Assembly: GCF_001029105.3 (NCBI RefSeq)
Contig: NZ_CP011807.3
Location: 4,092,001-4,156,000, forward strand
Length of the DNA: 64,000 nucleotides
Direction: 5' to 3'
From: Pandoraea faecigallinarum
GTDB lineage: Bacteria; Pseudomonadota; Gammaproteobacteria; Burkholderiales; Burkholderiaceae
Shown: piece by piece, positions 18,561 to 27,861 of the stretch
Layout: every line of letters begins with the position of its first letter
Position numbering within the stretch: position 1 is the first letter of the stretch
Program-made: the position numbers and the translations under genes
The notes under the pieces: model-generated
The model's database searches: none
What the model was told of the DNA's origin: nothing
Seen by the model: only the letters and a program-made list of their open reading frames with translations

Positions 18561-20114
18561 TCACGACTGGGTGCGTCGACGGAAGAACGAGAAGTTGAAG
18601 CCCATGAGGAATAATGCCCCGAAATACACCACGGCGCATAGCACCAGACTGGCGCCAAGCAGGGCAATGCGCGCGAGCGGACGCGTCCCCAGCGCCACCC
18701 AGTCGAAGCTCTGCGTGAACCACAGGAGCACGCCCGCCAGAATCAGGCATGCCGCCAGCAATTGCACGAAGAAGAGCCGCCAACCCGCCGCGGGCCGGTA
18801 GATGCCGCGTTTGTAGAGCCCGGCGAAGAGCAGCGCGGCGTTCATGCACGCGCCCACGCCGATCGACAGCGACAGCCCCGCGTGTGCAAACCAGCGCACG
18901 AAGATCAGATTCGAGATCTGGGTGGCGACAAGGACCACGATCGCGATCTTCACCGGCGTCTTGATGTCCTGCTTCGCGTAGAAACCCGGCGCAAGAATCT
19001 TGATGAGAATCAGGCCGACGAGGCCCACGCCATAGGCCGTGAGCGCGTGCGCCGTCATCAGCACGTCGTTCGCGTCGAAGCGTCCGTACTGATACAGCGT
19101 GGCGGTCAGGGGTTCGGCATAGACGAACAGGCCGACGGCGCTGGGCATTGCCAGCAGGAACGTGAGGCGCAGGCCCCAGTCGAGCAACGCGGAATATTCG
19201 GCGGCGTCGCCGTCGGCGTTCGCCCGGGACAGGCTCGGCAGCAGAATGGTACCGAGCGCCACACCTAGCAGCGCCGTCGGAAACTCCATCAGGCGGTCGG
19301 CATAGGCCAGCCACGACACACTGCCTTGCGCGAGCCGCGATGCGATGTTCGTATTGATAATGAGGCTCACCTGAGCGACCGAGACGGCCAGCGTCGCCGG
19401 CACCATCTTTGCCAGCACCCGCTTGACGCCCGCATTTCGCAACGCCGCCACGATATTGAGGGTGATGCGCGGCAGCATGCCGATGCGCGCGAGCGCCGGC
19501 AATTGAATGACCAGTTGCAGCACCCCGCCGACGATCACGGCGTAGGCAAGCGCGTACACCGGCGTCTCGAGGTGGGGGGCGACCCACAGCGACGCCACGA
19601 TCGAGCTGACGTTGAGCAGTACCGGGGCAAACGCCGGCATCGAGAACTGACGCCATGTATTGAGTACGCCCGCGGCAAGCGTCGTGATCGAAATCAGGGT
19701 GATATAGGGGAACATCACGCGCGTCATGAAGACGGCCGCGTCGAACGTGCCGTTCTCGCGCGAGAGGCCGGTCGCCACCGCGTAGACCACCCCCGAGGCG
19801 CCCAGCACCCCGGCAACCGTGATCGACAGCAACACCCAGAAGAGCACCGTGGTGACGGAATCGACGAGGGTTTTCGTCTCTTCTTCACTACGTTGGGATT
19901 TGAATTCGGCCAGAATCGGCACGAATGCCTGCGAAAACGCCCCTTCGGCGGACAAACGGCGCAGCAGATTGGGAATTCGGAACGCGACGTTGTAGGCGTC
20001 GGTCATGGGACCGGCGCCGAACATGCGTGCGATAAGAATTTCACGGATCAGGCCGGTGATGCGCGAAAGCATCGTAAAACCGCTGACCGTAGCGAGAGCT
20101 TTGAGCAAATTCAT
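18561..20114 (-). CDS. murJ: Lipid II flippase MurJ (MviN)
   Basis: This 517-residue polytopic membrane protein of the MOP superfamily flips lipid II across the inner membrane for peptidoglycan synthesis. About 14 hydrophobic segments are visible. The N-terminus [33 protein letters not shown] and the [22 protein letters not shown] motif are diagnostic. Although the frame is open upstream to 20219, the ATG at 20112-20114 gives the family start. A minus-strand TATAAT lies 9 nt before it and there is no Shine-Dalgarno sequence, so the mRNA may be nearly leaderless. Confidence 0.96.
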   Translation of the reverse strand: MNLLKALATVSGFTMLSRITGLIREILIARMFGAGPMTDAYNVAFRIPNLLRRLSAEGAFSQAFVPILAEFKSQRSEEETKTLVDSVTTVLFWVLLSITVAGVLGASGVVYAVATGLSRENGTFDAAVFMTRVMFPYITLISITTLAAGVLNTWRQFSMPAFAPVLLNVSSIVASLWVAPHLETPVYALAYAVIVGGVLQLVIQLPALARIGMLPRITLNIVAALRNAGVKRVLAKMVPATLAVSVAQVSLIINTNIASRLAQGSVSWLAYADRLMEFPTALLGVALGTILLPSLSRANADGDAAEYSALLDWGLRLTFLLAMPSAVGLFVYAEPLTATLYQYGRFDANDVLMTAHALTAYGVGLVGLILIKILAPGFYAKQDIKTPVKIAIVVLVATQISNLIFVRWFAHAGLSLSIGVGACMNAALLFAGLYKRGIYRPAAGWRLFFVQLLAACLILAGVLLWFTQSFDWVALGTRPLARIALLGASLVLCAVVYFGALFLMGFNFSFFRRRTQS

Positions 20115-20152
20115 GTTGCGCGTATTATACGCACACCAATGCAGCAAAGAAG

Positions 20153-20182
20153 TTGCAATTTCCGTTTCGCTTCGGCTATAAT
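20153..20182 (+). promoter_or_regulatory. Sigma-70 promoter of rpsT (TTGCAA-N18-TATAAT)
   Basis: TTGCAA at 20153-20158 and a perfect TATAAT at 20177-20182 are separated by 18 bp, about 110 bp before the rpsT start. A ribosomal protein gene with a long leader is in keeping with autoregulation, but no specific S20-binding structure is assigned. Confidence 0.7.
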
Positions 20183-20293
20183 CGACGGTTTCGAAGTCAA
20201 TGGATTGCTTCCTGGCCACCGTGTCTCCCAGGGAGCCGAGCCAAACTGCATAGAAGCCGCATCAGGCGGAGCAATTCAAGGAATTCACAGAAC

Positions 20294-20566
20294 ATGGCAA
20301 ATACCGCACAAGCACGCAAGCGCGCGCGTCAAACCGTTAAGATCAACGCCCACAACTCGGCGCTGCGTTCGCGTCTGCGCACGGCTGTGAAGGCTGTCCG
20401 CAAGGCCATCGCCGCTGGCGATCAGGCCGCAGCCAAGGAAGTGCTGCGCGCTTCGGCAAAGACGATCGACATCATCGCTGACAAGAAGATCGTCCACAAG
20501 AACACCGCTGCTCGTCAAAAGAGCCGCCTGTCGGCCGCCATCAAGGCGATGTCGGCTGCTGCCTAA
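20294..20566 (+). CDS. rpsT: 30S ribosomal protein S20
   Basis: This 90-residue, strongly basic, helical protein ([51 protein letters not shown]) matches bacterial S20, which binds 16S rRNA in the small subunit body. AAGGA lies 10 nt before the ATG. Codon use is biased as expected for a ribosomal protein. It is divergent from murJ, monocistronic, and ends at a strong terminator. Confidence 0.97.
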   Translation: MANTAQARKRARQTVKINAHNSALRSRLRTAVKAVRKAIAAGDQAAAKEVLRASAKTIDIIADKKIVHKNTAARQKSRLSAAIKAMSAAA

Positions 20567-20626
20567 GACAGCGTTAGCTGCCGGCAGAATAAGTTGCTTG
20601 CCGGTTCCGACTACGGTCGGGACACT

Positions 20627-20654
20627 AAAAAGCCCGCTTCATGCGGGCTTTTTT
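20627..20654 (+). terminator. Rho-independent terminator after rpsT
   Basis: AAAAAGCCCGC-TTCAT-GCGGGCTTTTTT: 7-bp GC-rich stem extended by A-T pairs, 60 bp after the rpsT stop. Confidence 0.92.
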
Positions 20655-20747
20655 CTGTTTACGCGAACGAAAACGGCAAGGGCGAGCGAAGCGGCACGGA
20701 CGAAGTACGAGGGAAGGACAGGAAAAGCGCGGAAGCGTCGAAACGGC

Positions 20748-20778
20748 GGATACCGGCGGGATACCGGCGGGATACGGG
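20748..20778. repeat. Short tandem repeat GGATACCGGCG x2 plus partial third
   Basis: Two exact 11-bp copies and a partial third copy lie in the 310-bp non-coding stretch between the rpsT terminator and the convergent DUF3579 gene. No gene is supported here. Confidence 0.7.
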
Positions 20779-20820
20779 AACACTGAAACGATACAGTGGC
20801 GCGGTGGCGCAGGTGCGACG

Positions 20821-20850
20821 GTGAGTCGGGGCCGAAGGCCCGGCACTCAC
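20821..20850. other. Strong imperfect hairpin downstream of the DUF3579 gene
   Basis: GTGAGTCGGGGCC / GGCCCGGCACTCAC pair around a GAA loop with a small bulge, 28 bp beyond the DUF3579 stop on the minus strand. It lacks a T-run, so it may stabilise or end the transcript by another route. A second small hairpin (GGCCG-AAAA-CGGCC) follows at about 20855-20868. Confidence 0.45.
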
Positions 20851-20877
20851 GTCTGGCCGAAAACGGCCGTGGGGGAA

Positions 20878-21201
20878 TTACTTGACGTCAGGAACGAAGC
20901 AGGCTTCCGTCATCTGCAAACCGTTGTCACGGGCAAAACTCATCACGAAATCGAACATTCGCGGCTCGATATCGCGCAGTCGCTCGTCGACGACGACGCA
21001 CTTGACGTCGCCCACCATCGTGGGACGCACGTAGGGGGAGTACTGCATGTATGCGTTCGGGCCGGAATTGCTGCGGCCACAGAACGACACGGCGCCGCAC
21101 AGACGCTCCGCCCAGTCACTCGGACGAAACTTCTTGCCATCCAGAGTCAGCCCCTGGATGAAATACTCGCGCGCGGAAACCTGGTCGGTCATATCGCTCA
21201 A
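20878..21201 (-). CDS. DUF3579 domain protein
   Basis: This 107-residue cytoplasmic protein matches DUF3579: EYFIQGLTLDGKKFRPSDWAERLCG, FCGRSNSGPNAYMQYSPYVRPTM and GVVDERLRDIEP-like VVVDERLRDIEPRMFDFVMSFARDNGL. The family is largely betaproteobacterial and has no known function. It is divergent from argF, a neighbourhood I associate with Burkholderiales. A 12-bp palindrome identical to the icd one lies 64 bp upstream of its start, so it may share a regulator with icd. Confidence 0.87.
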   Translation of the reverse strand: MSDMTDQVSAREYFIQGLTLDGKKFRPSDWAERLCGAVSFCGRSNSGPNAYMQYSPYVRPTMVGDVKCVVVDERLRDIEPRMFDFVMSFARDNGLQMTEACFVPDVK

Positions 21202-21264
21202 TCACCTCAAAAAACATCTGGCCAGCCGTACGCGGGTAGCGTTGCCGACAGAGTCAGTATTATA

Positions 21265-21276
21265 TCTTATATAAGA
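21265..21276. promoter_or_regulatory. Palindrome TCTTATATAAGA, second copy of the icd-gap operator
   Basis: The 12-bp perfect palindrome, followed by C as in the icd copy, lies 64 bp upstream of the DUF3579 gene and 280 bp upstream of argF. Two identical AT-rich palindromes in a GC-rich window point to one shared regulator. The rest of this 354-bp gap (21202-21555) holds a GGCCTG/CAGGCC hairpin at 21445-21465 in the argF leader and an AGGGG/CCCCT hairpin near 21399-21413, but no gene. Confidence 0.55.
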
Positions 21277-21555
21277 CTGGAACCTGTCCCCCACCGTTGC
21301 TGCGAATGTTTTTTTCGGTCTTGCCAGCCATTTTTTGGCCGTGCAGCAGCGGGCTCGATAATACGCTTTTCGTGTGACGACAATACGATTTGGTAGACTA
21401 GGGGCCGTTCCCCTGAAGCCAGCAACCGGTAGAACACCTTAACGGGCCTGATCGGGGGACAGGCCTCAAGGCTTGTTCGTCGTGCCGAACGCGTCCGAGT
21501 TCCCAGCAAATCCGCAGCGGATTCGCGCGACATCGGCCTCCAGCAGAACATCCAA

Positions 21556-22482
21556 ATGACCACCGCCAAACCCATCAAGCATTACCTTCAATTTTCGGAT
21601 CTGACGCTCGACGAGTACGACTACGTGCTCGAGCGCACCCGCATCCTCAAGAAGAAATTCAAGAACTACGAGACCTACCACCCGCTGCATGACCGCACGC
21701 TGGCGATGATCTTCGAGAAAAGCTCGACGCGCACGCGTCTGTCGTTCGAAGCCGGTATTCACCAGTTGGGCGGCCACGCCGTGTTCCTGAACACGCGCGA
21801 TACGCAACTTGGCCGCGGCGAGCCGATTGAAGACGCGGCACAGGTGATCTCGCGCATGACCGACATCATCATGATCCGCACGTTCGGTCAGGAGATCATC
21901 GAGCGCTTCGCACAGCACTCGCGCGTGCCGGTGATCAACGGTCTGACGAACGAATACCACCCGTGTCAGGTGTTGGCGGATATTTTCACGTACTACGAGC
22001 ACCGCGGCCCGATCAAGGGCAAGACCGTGACGTGGATCGGCGACGCGAACAACATGTCGTATACGTGGATTCAGGCGGCCGAAATCTTCGGCTTCCAGTT
22101 CCACATCTCCACGCCGCCGGGCTACCGGCTCGATCAGGCAATGGTGGCCGAGTCGAGCCGTCCGTTCGTGCGCGAGTTCGACGACCCGCGCGCCGCGTGC
22201 GAAGGTGCCGACCTCGTCTCCACCGACGTCTGGACGAGCATGGGTTTCGAAGCGGAAAACGAGGCACGCAAGGCCGCTTTCGCACAGTGGTGCGTCAATG
22301 CCGACCTGATGCAACGCGCCAAGCCCGACGCCCTGTTCATGCATTGCCTTCCCGCCCACCGCGGCGAGGAAGTGTCGGCGGATGTCATCGATGGTGCGCA
22401 AAGTGTCGTGTGGGACGAAGCCGAGAACCGTCTGCACGTGCAGAAGGCGCTCATGGAGTACCTGATGCTCGGCCGCGTCTGA
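21556..22482 (+). CDS. argF: Ornithine carbamoyltransferase
   Basis: This 308-residue enzyme condenses carbamoyl phosphate and ornithine to citrulline in arginine synthesis. Signatures are FEKSSTRTRLSFEAG near residue 53 (carbamoyl phosphate site STRTR), QLGRGEPIEDAAQV, NGLTNEYHPCQVLAD with the HPCQ motif, WIGDANNMSYTW and FMHCLPAHRGEE with HCLP. Length is normal. It has a long leader with hairpins and no neighbouring arg genes, as is common in Burkholderia relatives. Confidence 0.97.
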   Translation: MTTAKPIKHYLQFSDLTLDEYDYVLERTRILKKKFKNYETYHPLHDRTLAMIFEKSSTRTRLSFEAGIHQLGGHAVFLNTRDTQLGRGEPIEDAAQVISRMTDIIMIRTFGQEIIERFAQHSRVPVINGLTNEYHPCQVLADIFTYYEHRGPIKGKTVTWIGDANNMSYTWIQAAEIFGFQFHISTPPGYRLDQAMVAESSRPFVREFDDPRAACEGADLVSTDVWTSMGFEAENEARKAAFAQWCVNADLMQRAKPDALFMHCLPAHRGEEVSADVIDGAQSVVWDEAENRLHVQKALMEYLMLGRV

Positions 22483-22507
22483 GCCGGTTCGCACGGCAAT
22501 CTGTCTG

Positions 22508-22538
22508 CCGCCCGGAGCGATAACGCATCCGGGCGGTT
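22508..22538 (+). terminator. Terminator-like hairpin after argF
   Basis: Perfect 9-bp stem CCGCCCGGA / TCCGGGCGG with an 11-nt loop, 25 bp after the argF stop. The T-run is poor (TTGCTG), so efficiency is doubtful. Confidence 0.45.
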
Positions 22539-22774
22539 GCTGCCCCCGCCCCGCCTCGCTTCCCGCGCCACCGATCACCCACCGCAACTAACGTTCCGCT
22601 ATCATCGCTGACGCGCCGCCATCCCGGTCCGTGGTCACGCGCTTCATAGCCGCGCGGCATGAATCGCCCCGCCGTCAGAACATTTCGGAATTTGCACCGT
22701 GGCAGTGCATTTTCGTTGTGCATCGCACAAAATGCAGACGGGTGGACGTTCGAAACGTGCTAGCATGAATTCAC

Positions 22775-22798
22775 GTCCGATCTTCAAAGTGATCGGAC
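22775..22798. promoter_or_regulatory. Inverted repeat GTCCGATC-N8-GATCGGAC upstream of ppnP
   Basis: Perfect 8-bp inverted repeat 52 bp before the ppnP start. It could be an operator or a leader hairpin. The surrounding 367-bp gap (22483-22849) holds another imperfect hairpin at about 22706-22736 (TGCATT...AATGCA with an inner TTGTGC/GCACAA stem) and no supported gene. Confidence 0.4.
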
Positions 22799-22849
22799 AT
22801 ATCGACTCTCCATCGCGACATTCGCTCGCATTCGACACAGCATTCGGTC

Positions 22850-23173
22850 ATGACGCAAAACGCAACGCAGTTCGACAACGTTTCCGTAATCAAGCGCGCC
22901 AACACCTATTTCGACGGCAAGTGCGTCTCGCACACCGTTCTGTTTCCGGACGGTACGCGCAAGACGCTGGGCGTGATTTTCCCGGCCACGCTCCAGTTCG
23001 GCACCGAGGCTCCCGAAATCATGGAGGTCACGGGCGGCCGCTGCCGCATCCGTCTGGCAGGTCAGACCGAATGGCAGGAATATGCCGCCGGTCAGGAATT
23101 CGCCGTGCCGGGCAACAGCAAGTTCGATATCGAGGTCGTGGAGACGCTCGATTACGTTTGCCATTACGGCTAA
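22850..23173 (+). CDS. ppnP: Pyrimidine/purine nucleoside phosphorylase (DUF1255/YaiE)
   Basis: This 107-residue single-cupin protein matches the PpnP family: [66 protein letters not shown] and a C-terminal DYVCHY. E. coli PpnP phosphorolyses a range of nucleosides to base and ribose 1-phosphate. The beta-rich single domain and length fit. It lies 88 bp upstream of the patatin gene on the same strand. Confidence 0.93.
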   Translation: MTQNATQFDNVSVIKRANTYFDGKCVSHTVLFPDGTRKTLGVIFPATLQFGTEAPEIMEVTGGRCRIRLAGQTEWQEYAAGQEFAVPGNSKFDIEVVETLDYVCHYG

Positions 23174-23261
23174 CCGTCCGGCCCATATCGCGACGGTGCG
23201 GGGTCGCCCGCGCCGCCGCCTTCCCGGCTGGTTCAGCGCGGCCCCGGCGCCGCTTCTCACT

Positions 23262-24611
23262 ATGTCGCGACTGCCCCCCGATTCCGTCGACCATGGCCCC
23301 GACAACGCTGACGACACTGCTGCCAGCCGGCCCACCGACGGGCGTGAGATCTCTGCAAAGCCCCCGCTAACGCTCCCCGCCGAGCCGTCCGGCAAGTCGC
23401 TGCGCACGCCACCGGAGACTTCCGGCTCGCCGCAGACATCGGGCATGAGTACCGATCTCGAACCGACCGACGTCCCGCTGCTTCCACCGGAATCCCCCAA
23501 CGCCCCGGCGGCAACGAAGTCGACCCGCTCGCGACGCGGCGGCGCGAAGCGCAAAGGCATCGATCTCGGCTTGCAAGGCGGTGGCGCGCATGGCGCCTAC
23601 GCGTGGGGCGTGCTCGACAAACTGCTCGAAGACGGGCGTCTGGAATTCGAGGGCATCAGCGGCGCCTCGGCCGGGACGATGAACGCCGTGGTGCTCGCGC
23701 ATGGCCTGCTGGAGCGTCCCGGCGTCGATCCGCGGGAGAAAGCGCGTGAGGCGTTGCACAGCTTCTGGCTGGGCGTCTCGCAGGCGGGTTCGTCCGCAAC
23801 CGCATGGGCACAAACCGTCTTCAGCTGGCTCAACGGCCGTCCGACCGAGTATCCGGTCTGGCACGACTGGATGCAGAGCATGCAGCAGTGGATGATGCCG
23901 TTCTCCCAGCCACCGGCCGAGATCAATCCGCTGCGCACCGTCCTCGAAGCACAAGTGGACTTCGAGCGGCTGCGCGAGAGCACCGCAACGCACCTGTTCG
24001 TGTCCGCGACGAACATCCGCACCGGCAACATCCGCATTTTCCGCACACACGAAATCACCCTCGACGTGGCAATGGCCTCCGCCTGTCTGCCCTGGCTGTT
24101 CAAGCCGGTAAAGATCGACGAGGACTTTTACTGGGACGGGGGTTATCTCGGCAATCCTGCGCTCTTTCCGTTCTATTACGAGACACTCACGAGCGACATT
24201 CTGATCGTGCACATCAATCCGATCGAGCGCGCGGAGAAGCCGGTATTGCCGGGGCAAATCATGAACCGCGTGAACGAGATCACGTTCAACGCATCGTTAC
24301 AGCGCGAATTCCGGGCGATCTCGTTTGTTCACAAACTGATCGACGAGGGCTGGTTGAAGCCAGAGTTTCGCGAGCGGCTGAAGTACCCGTTGATTCACTC
24401 GATTCGCGCCGACAAGGCACTGTACGACTTGTCCTCGTCGACGAAATTCGTGACCGACTGGCACTTCCTCACGACGCTGCGCGACCGAGGTCGGGACGCG
24501 GCCGCCCGCTGGCTGGAGGCCCATTACCACGACGTGGGCATACGCTCGACGGTGGATCTGAAACGCGATTACTTGCAGCGCTTGCCCAACGCCTCCGCCA
24601 TCAGATCATGA
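23262..24611 (+). CDS. Patatin-like phospholipase family protein
   Basis: This 449-residue protein has a patatin domain from about residue 100: the oxyanion-hole loop [16 protein letters not shown], the nucleophile elbow GASAG in [14 protein letters not shown], and the dyad Asp in [12 protein letters not shown]. Such serine lipases cleave acyl esters of phospholipids. The N-terminal 95 residues are Pro/Ser/Thr-rich, poorly conserved in look and probably disordered; a second ATG near 23445 could be the true start. There is no signal peptide, so it is probably intracellular. Its end overlaps the convergent murB by 11 bp. Confidence 0.88.
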   Translation: MSRLPPDSVDHGPDNADDTAASRPTDGREISAKPPLTLPAEPSGKSLRTPPETSGSPQTSGMSTDLEPTDVPLLPPESPNAPAATKSTRSRRGGAKRKGIDLGLQGGGAHGAYAWGVLDKLLEDGRLEFEGISGASAGTMNAVVLAHGLLERPGVDPREKAREALHSFWLGVSQAGSSATAWAQTVFSWLNGRPTEYPVWHDWMQSMQQWMMPFSQPPAEINPLRTVLEAQVDFERLRESTATHLFVSATNIRTGNIRIFRTHEITLDVAMASACLPWLFKPVKIDEDFYWDGGYLGNPALFPFYYETLTSDILIVHINPIERAEKPVLPGQIMNRVNEITFNASLQREFRAISFVHKLIDEGWLKPEFRERLKYPLIHSIRADKALYDLSSSTKFVTDWHFLTTLRDRGRDAAARWLEAHYHDVGIRSTVDLKRDYLQRLPNASAIRS

Positions 24612-25626
24612 GCGGCTCAGGGTCGAGCGAGATGCCGAAACGCGTCCGAACACTCGTCTGCACGGCGCGCGCCAGCGCCACGATGTCGTCGCCGCTCGCG
24701 CCCCCCCGATTGACGAGCACCAGCGCCTGACGCTCGTGCACACCCGCACGGCCCTGCGACTTGCCGCGCCAGCCGCATTGATCGATCAGCCAGCCGGCAG
24801 CGACCTTCCACGTGCCGTCGGGCTGCGGGTAACCGACCGCCTCCGGGAAACGCGCGCGCAAGGCATCGAAGGTTTCGGCATCGACAACGGGGTTCTTGAA
24901 GAAGCTTCCGGCATTGCCGAGAACCGCCGGATCGGGCAGCTTGCGACGTCGAATATCGACGACCGCGTCGAAAATACGGCGTGCATCGGGATGTGCGACA
25001 CCGGCGTCGGCAAGCGCGCGCGACACGTCCGCATACCCCGTCACGGCGTGCCACGGCTGCGGCAGGCGCAGTGTGACGGACACGATGACGAACCGTCCCG
25101 GTTCGCGCTTGAAGCATGAATCGCGGTAGCCGAATGCGCAGACCTCGCGCGAGAGCGTGACGAACTCGCCCGTGGTCGTGTCGAGCGCGCGCGCCGCGAA
25201 GAAGCGCTCGGCGAGTTCCAGCCCGTAGGCGCCGATGTTCTGGATCGGCGCGGCCCCGAGCGTGCCCGGAATCAACGCGAGGTTTTCGAGGCCGGGGCAG
25301 TCCTGCGAGAGCGTCCAGTCGACAAAGTCGTGCCAGACTTCGCCGGCGCCGCCGCGCACATAGCGCGCATGCGGATCGGCGGGGTCGTCCGGCAGCCGTT
25401 CCCGGCCGCGAATCGCCATGCGCAGCACCACCCCGTCGAAATCGCGCGTGAGCACGATGTTGCTGCCGCCACCGAGCACGAGACGCGGCAGGCCCGCCAG
25501 CTCGGGCATGGCAAGCGCTTCGAGCAACGCGGCTTCGCTATCGATGACAACGAGATAACGGGCGGTAGCGGGCAGACCGAAGGTGTTGAGTTCGCGCAGG
25601 CTGACGTCGCGTAGCAACTGGGACAT
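24601..25626 (-). CDS. murB: UDP-N-acetylenolpyruvoylglucosamine reductase
   Basis: MurB reduces UDP-GlcNAc-enolpyruvate to UDP-MurNAc with NADPH and FAD in peptidoglycan synthesis. The 341-residue protein has the type I arrangement: [21 protein letters not shown] at the start, the FAD phrases [16 protein letters not shown] and [19 protein letters not shown], the catalytic Ser segment [12 protein letters not shown], and a C-terminal [30 protein letters not shown]. Length fits type I enzymes. Gene order with yajQ divergent is as in relatives. Confidence 0.96.
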   Translation of the reverse strand: MSQLLRDVSLRELNTFGLPATARYLVVIDSEAALLEALAMPELAGLPRLVLGGGSNIVLTRDFDGVVLRMAIRGRERLPDDPADPHARYVRGGAGEVWHDFVDWTLSQDCPGLENLALIPGTLGAAPIQNIGAYGLELAERFFAARALDTTTGEFVTLSREVCAFGYRDSCFKREPGRFVIVSVTLRLPQPWHAVTGYADVSRALADAGVAHPDARRIFDAVVDIRRRKLPDPAVLGNAGSFFKNPVVDAETFDALRARFPEAVGYPQPDGTWKVAAGWLIDQCGWRGKSQGRAGVHERQALVLVNRGGASGDDIVALARAVQTSVRTRFGISLDPEPLMI

Positions 25627-25872
25627 GAAGTATGTGCTGACCGGTGGATGCCGCCGTACCGGCCATGGTGACCGCTCCGAATCACGTCCCGAAGGGACGC
25701 GGGACCGACGGCTGAATTACAATGTCGGGCGAAAGATTGATGCGCGCCATTATACCGGCCGCACGGATCGTCAGAGGCGGCCGGAGACGGCGCCGGGCAG
25801 ACGACTGCCGGCCAACTCACAGGGCATGCACCGCATGCCTTTCACGAACCCTCACTAATTCAGGAGAGCCAG

Positions 25873-26358
25873 ATGCCATCGTTTGACGTGGTTAGCGAAG
25901 CCAACATGGTCGAGGTCAAGAACGCCGTCGAGCAGGCCAACAAGGAAATCTCGACGCGCTTCGACTTCAAGGGATCGGACTCGCGCATCGAGCACAAGGA
26001 GCAGGAACTCACGCTCTTCGCCGACGACAACTTCAAGCTCGATCAGGTCACGCAGGTGCTCATCGCCAAAATGGCCAAGCGTAATGTCGACGTGCGGTTT
26101 CTCGACTACGGCAAGGTCGAGAAGATCAGCGGCGACAAGGTCAAGCAGGTCGTGAAGGTCAAGAAGGGGGTCGAAGGCGACCTCGCCAAGAAAATCGTGC
26201 GCATCATCAAGGACAGCAAGATGAAGGTGCAGGCGAGCATTCAGGGCGACAGCGTGCGCGTCTCCGGCGCCAAGCGCGACGATCTGCAAAGCGCGATGGC
26301 CCTGCTGCGCAAGGACGTCACCGATACGCCGCTGGACTTCAACAACTTCCGCGACTGA
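25873..26358 (+). CDS. yajQ: YajQ-family (DUF520) cyclic-di-GMP-binding protein
   Basis: This 161-residue YajQ protein starts [22 protein letters not shown] and contains [38 protein letters not shown] and [18 protein letters not shown], the two ferredoxin-like halves of the family. Members bind c-di-GMP and can act as transcription co-regulators in Xanthomonas; a role here is inferred. AGGAGAGCC precedes the ATG. It ends at a bidirectional terminator shared with plsY. Confidence 0.93.
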   Translation: MPSFDVVSEANMVEVKNAVEQANKEISTRFDFKGSDSRIEHKEQELTLFADDNFKLDQVTQVLIAKMAKRNVDVRFLDYGKVEKISGDKVKQVVKVKKGVEGDLAKKIVRIIKDSKMKVQASIQGDSVRVSGAKRDDLQSAMALLRKDVTDTPLDFNNFRD

Positions 26359-26413
26359 ACGTCACGGCACTGCGTTGCTGTCTTCCGCCGCTCTCCTATG
26401 GACGGCGGACACG

Positions 26414-26445
26414 AAAAACCCGCAGACTCGCTGCGGGTTTTTGTT
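26414..26445. terminator. Bidirectional terminator between yajQ and plsY
   Basis: AAAAACCCGCAG-ACTCG-CTGCGGGTTTTTG: 7-bp GC stem extended by A-T pairs, with T-runs on both strands, between two convergent genes. Confidence 0.9.
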
Positions 26446-26462
26446 TGCCGGCACGCAACGAA

Positions 26463-27065
26463 CTACTTCTTCTGGCCGATGCGGCTTTCCTTGCCCGCAA
26501 TGAGCTTGCCAATGTTCGAACGGTGGCGATAGACCAGCAGCGCCGCCATGACGATCACTGCCGGCGCGTAGGGGCCGAACCCGAACATGAAAACGTAGTA
26601 CAGCGGCGCGAACACCGCCGAGACCAGCGCGGCGAGCGACGAATAGCGGAAGAAGACGGCGATGATGAGCCAGGTCGCCATCACCGCGAGGCCGAGCACC
26701 GGGCTGATGGCGAGGAGAACGCCCGCTGCCGTCGCCACGCCCTTGCCGCCCGCGAAGCGCAGGAACACCGGATACAGATGGCCAAGGAAAACCGCCAGCG
26801 CCACGGCGGCAAGCCCGAAGTCACCGACACCCCAGGCATCGGCGAGGCGTTGCGCGAGATAAACCGCGAGCCAGCCCTTGAGTGCGTCGCCGATCAGCGT
26901 GAGCACGGCGGCCTTCTTGTTGCCGGAGCGCAGCACGTTCGTCGCCCCCGGATTTCCCGAGCCGTAGCTGCGCGGGTCCGCCAGGCCCATCGCGCGGCTG
27001 ACGATCACCGCAAACGGCACCGAGCCGATCAGGTACGCGAGAACGATAAAAACCAGTGTGGCCAT
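26463..27065 (-). CDS. plsY: Glycerol-3-phosphate acyltransferase PlsY
   Basis: This 200-residue, five-helix membrane protein uses acyl phosphate to acylate glycerol 3-phosphate, the first step of phospholipid synthesis. Family motifs are [32 protein letters not shown] near residues 14-45, KGWLAVYLA and the [16 protein letters not shown] loop near 108-123. Length is standard. It is followed on the minus strand by the terminator shared with yajQ. Confidence 0.95.
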   Translation of the reverse strand: MATLVFIVLAYLIGSVPFAVIVSRAMGLADPRSYGSGNPGATNVLRSGNKKAAVLTLIGDALKGWLAVYLAQRLADAWGVGDFGLAAVALAVFLGHLYPVFLRFAGGKGVATAAGVLLAISPVLGLAVMATWLIIAVFFRYSSLAALVSAVFAPLYYVFMFGFGPYAPAVIVMAALLVYRHRSNIGKLIAGKESRIGQKK

Positions 27066-27258
27066 GAACTTCGAGCGTGTGGAAGATTTGTAATGGCCGC
27101 CATTCTACTTGAGACGACGCGCGTCCCCATTCTGGCAAACACGGGGTTGCGCAGATGCCCCGGCCGCGCAGCCATCGCAGCGGCATGCGAGCGGAGCAAG
27201 CGCGCCTCGCGCGACGCGCCGGGGCCACGCAGACGAGCGCTTCTTGAAAGCGATGCCG

Positions 27259-27756
27259 TCAGTCCGCAAGGGCGACGTTGACCAGCGTGGGCGCGAGCAC
27301 GCGCACGAGTTCGGCCGGGGCAATCGAGACCAGATAGCCACGACGGCCGCCGTTGATGTAGATCTCCGGCAGTTCGAGGATCGACGCCTCCATGTAGATC
27401 GGCATGCGCTTGCGCGTGCCGAACGGACTCGTGCCGCCCACCAGAAACCCCGAGTGCCGGTTGGCGACGTCCGGCTTGCACGGCTCGATGCGCTTGCGTC
27501 CCGCCTGACGCGCCAGCGACTTCGTCGACACTTGACGATCGCCGTGCATCAGCACGATCAGCGGGTTGGCGTCCTCGTCTTCCATCACCAGCGTCTTGAT
27601 GACCACGTGCTCCGGCACCTGCAACGCCTGCGACGAGACACGCGTGCCGCCGTGCTCCTGATACTCGTAGAAATGATTCCGGAATGCGACCTTGGCGTCG
27701 CGAAGCTGTTTGGTCGCCGGGGTCTCGGCAGTGGCCTTGGGTTTCATGTCGGTCAA
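27259..27756 (-). CDS. ybaK: Cys-tRNA(Pro)/Cys-tRNA(Cys) deacylase YbaK
   Basis: This 165-residue YbaK/EbsC-family protein hydrolyses mischarged Cys-tRNA(Pro). Motifs include ETPATKQLRDAKVAF, HVVIKTLVMEDEDANPLIVLMHGDRQVSTKSLAR with the catalytic Lys of the KTL phrase, VGGTSPFGTRKRMPIYMEASIL and INGGRRGYLVSIAPAELVRVL. Length matches the family. It is divergent from the AMP-forming ligase gene. Confidence 0.93.
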   Translation of the reverse strand: MTDMKPKATAETPATKQLRDAKVAFRNHFYEYQEHGGTRVSSQALQVPEHVVIKTLVMEDEDANPLIVLMHGDRQVSTKSLARQAGRKRIEPCKPDVANRHSGFLVGGTSPFGTRKRMPIYMEASILELPEIYINGGRRGYLVSIAPAELVRVLAPTLVNVALAD

Positions 27757-27861
27757 TACGGTGGAAAGACGAAAGCGGCGCCGGGCATGATCCGGTGGCT
27801 ATCCCAAACGCCAAATATACGGATTGTAAGCAATCGCTTCATCGCGCATTACAATGCCGCC

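Noticed and set aside
17890..19656. 588-codon minus-strand open frame overlapping sirB1-like and murJ genes
   Set aside because: Off-frame shadow; low-complexity Arg/Ala/Gly protein while MurJ and SirB1 are intact in the true frames.
20594..20824. Small plus-strand open frame after rpsT
   Set aside because: It spans the rpsT terminator, has no ribosome-binding site and reads through a tandem repeat.
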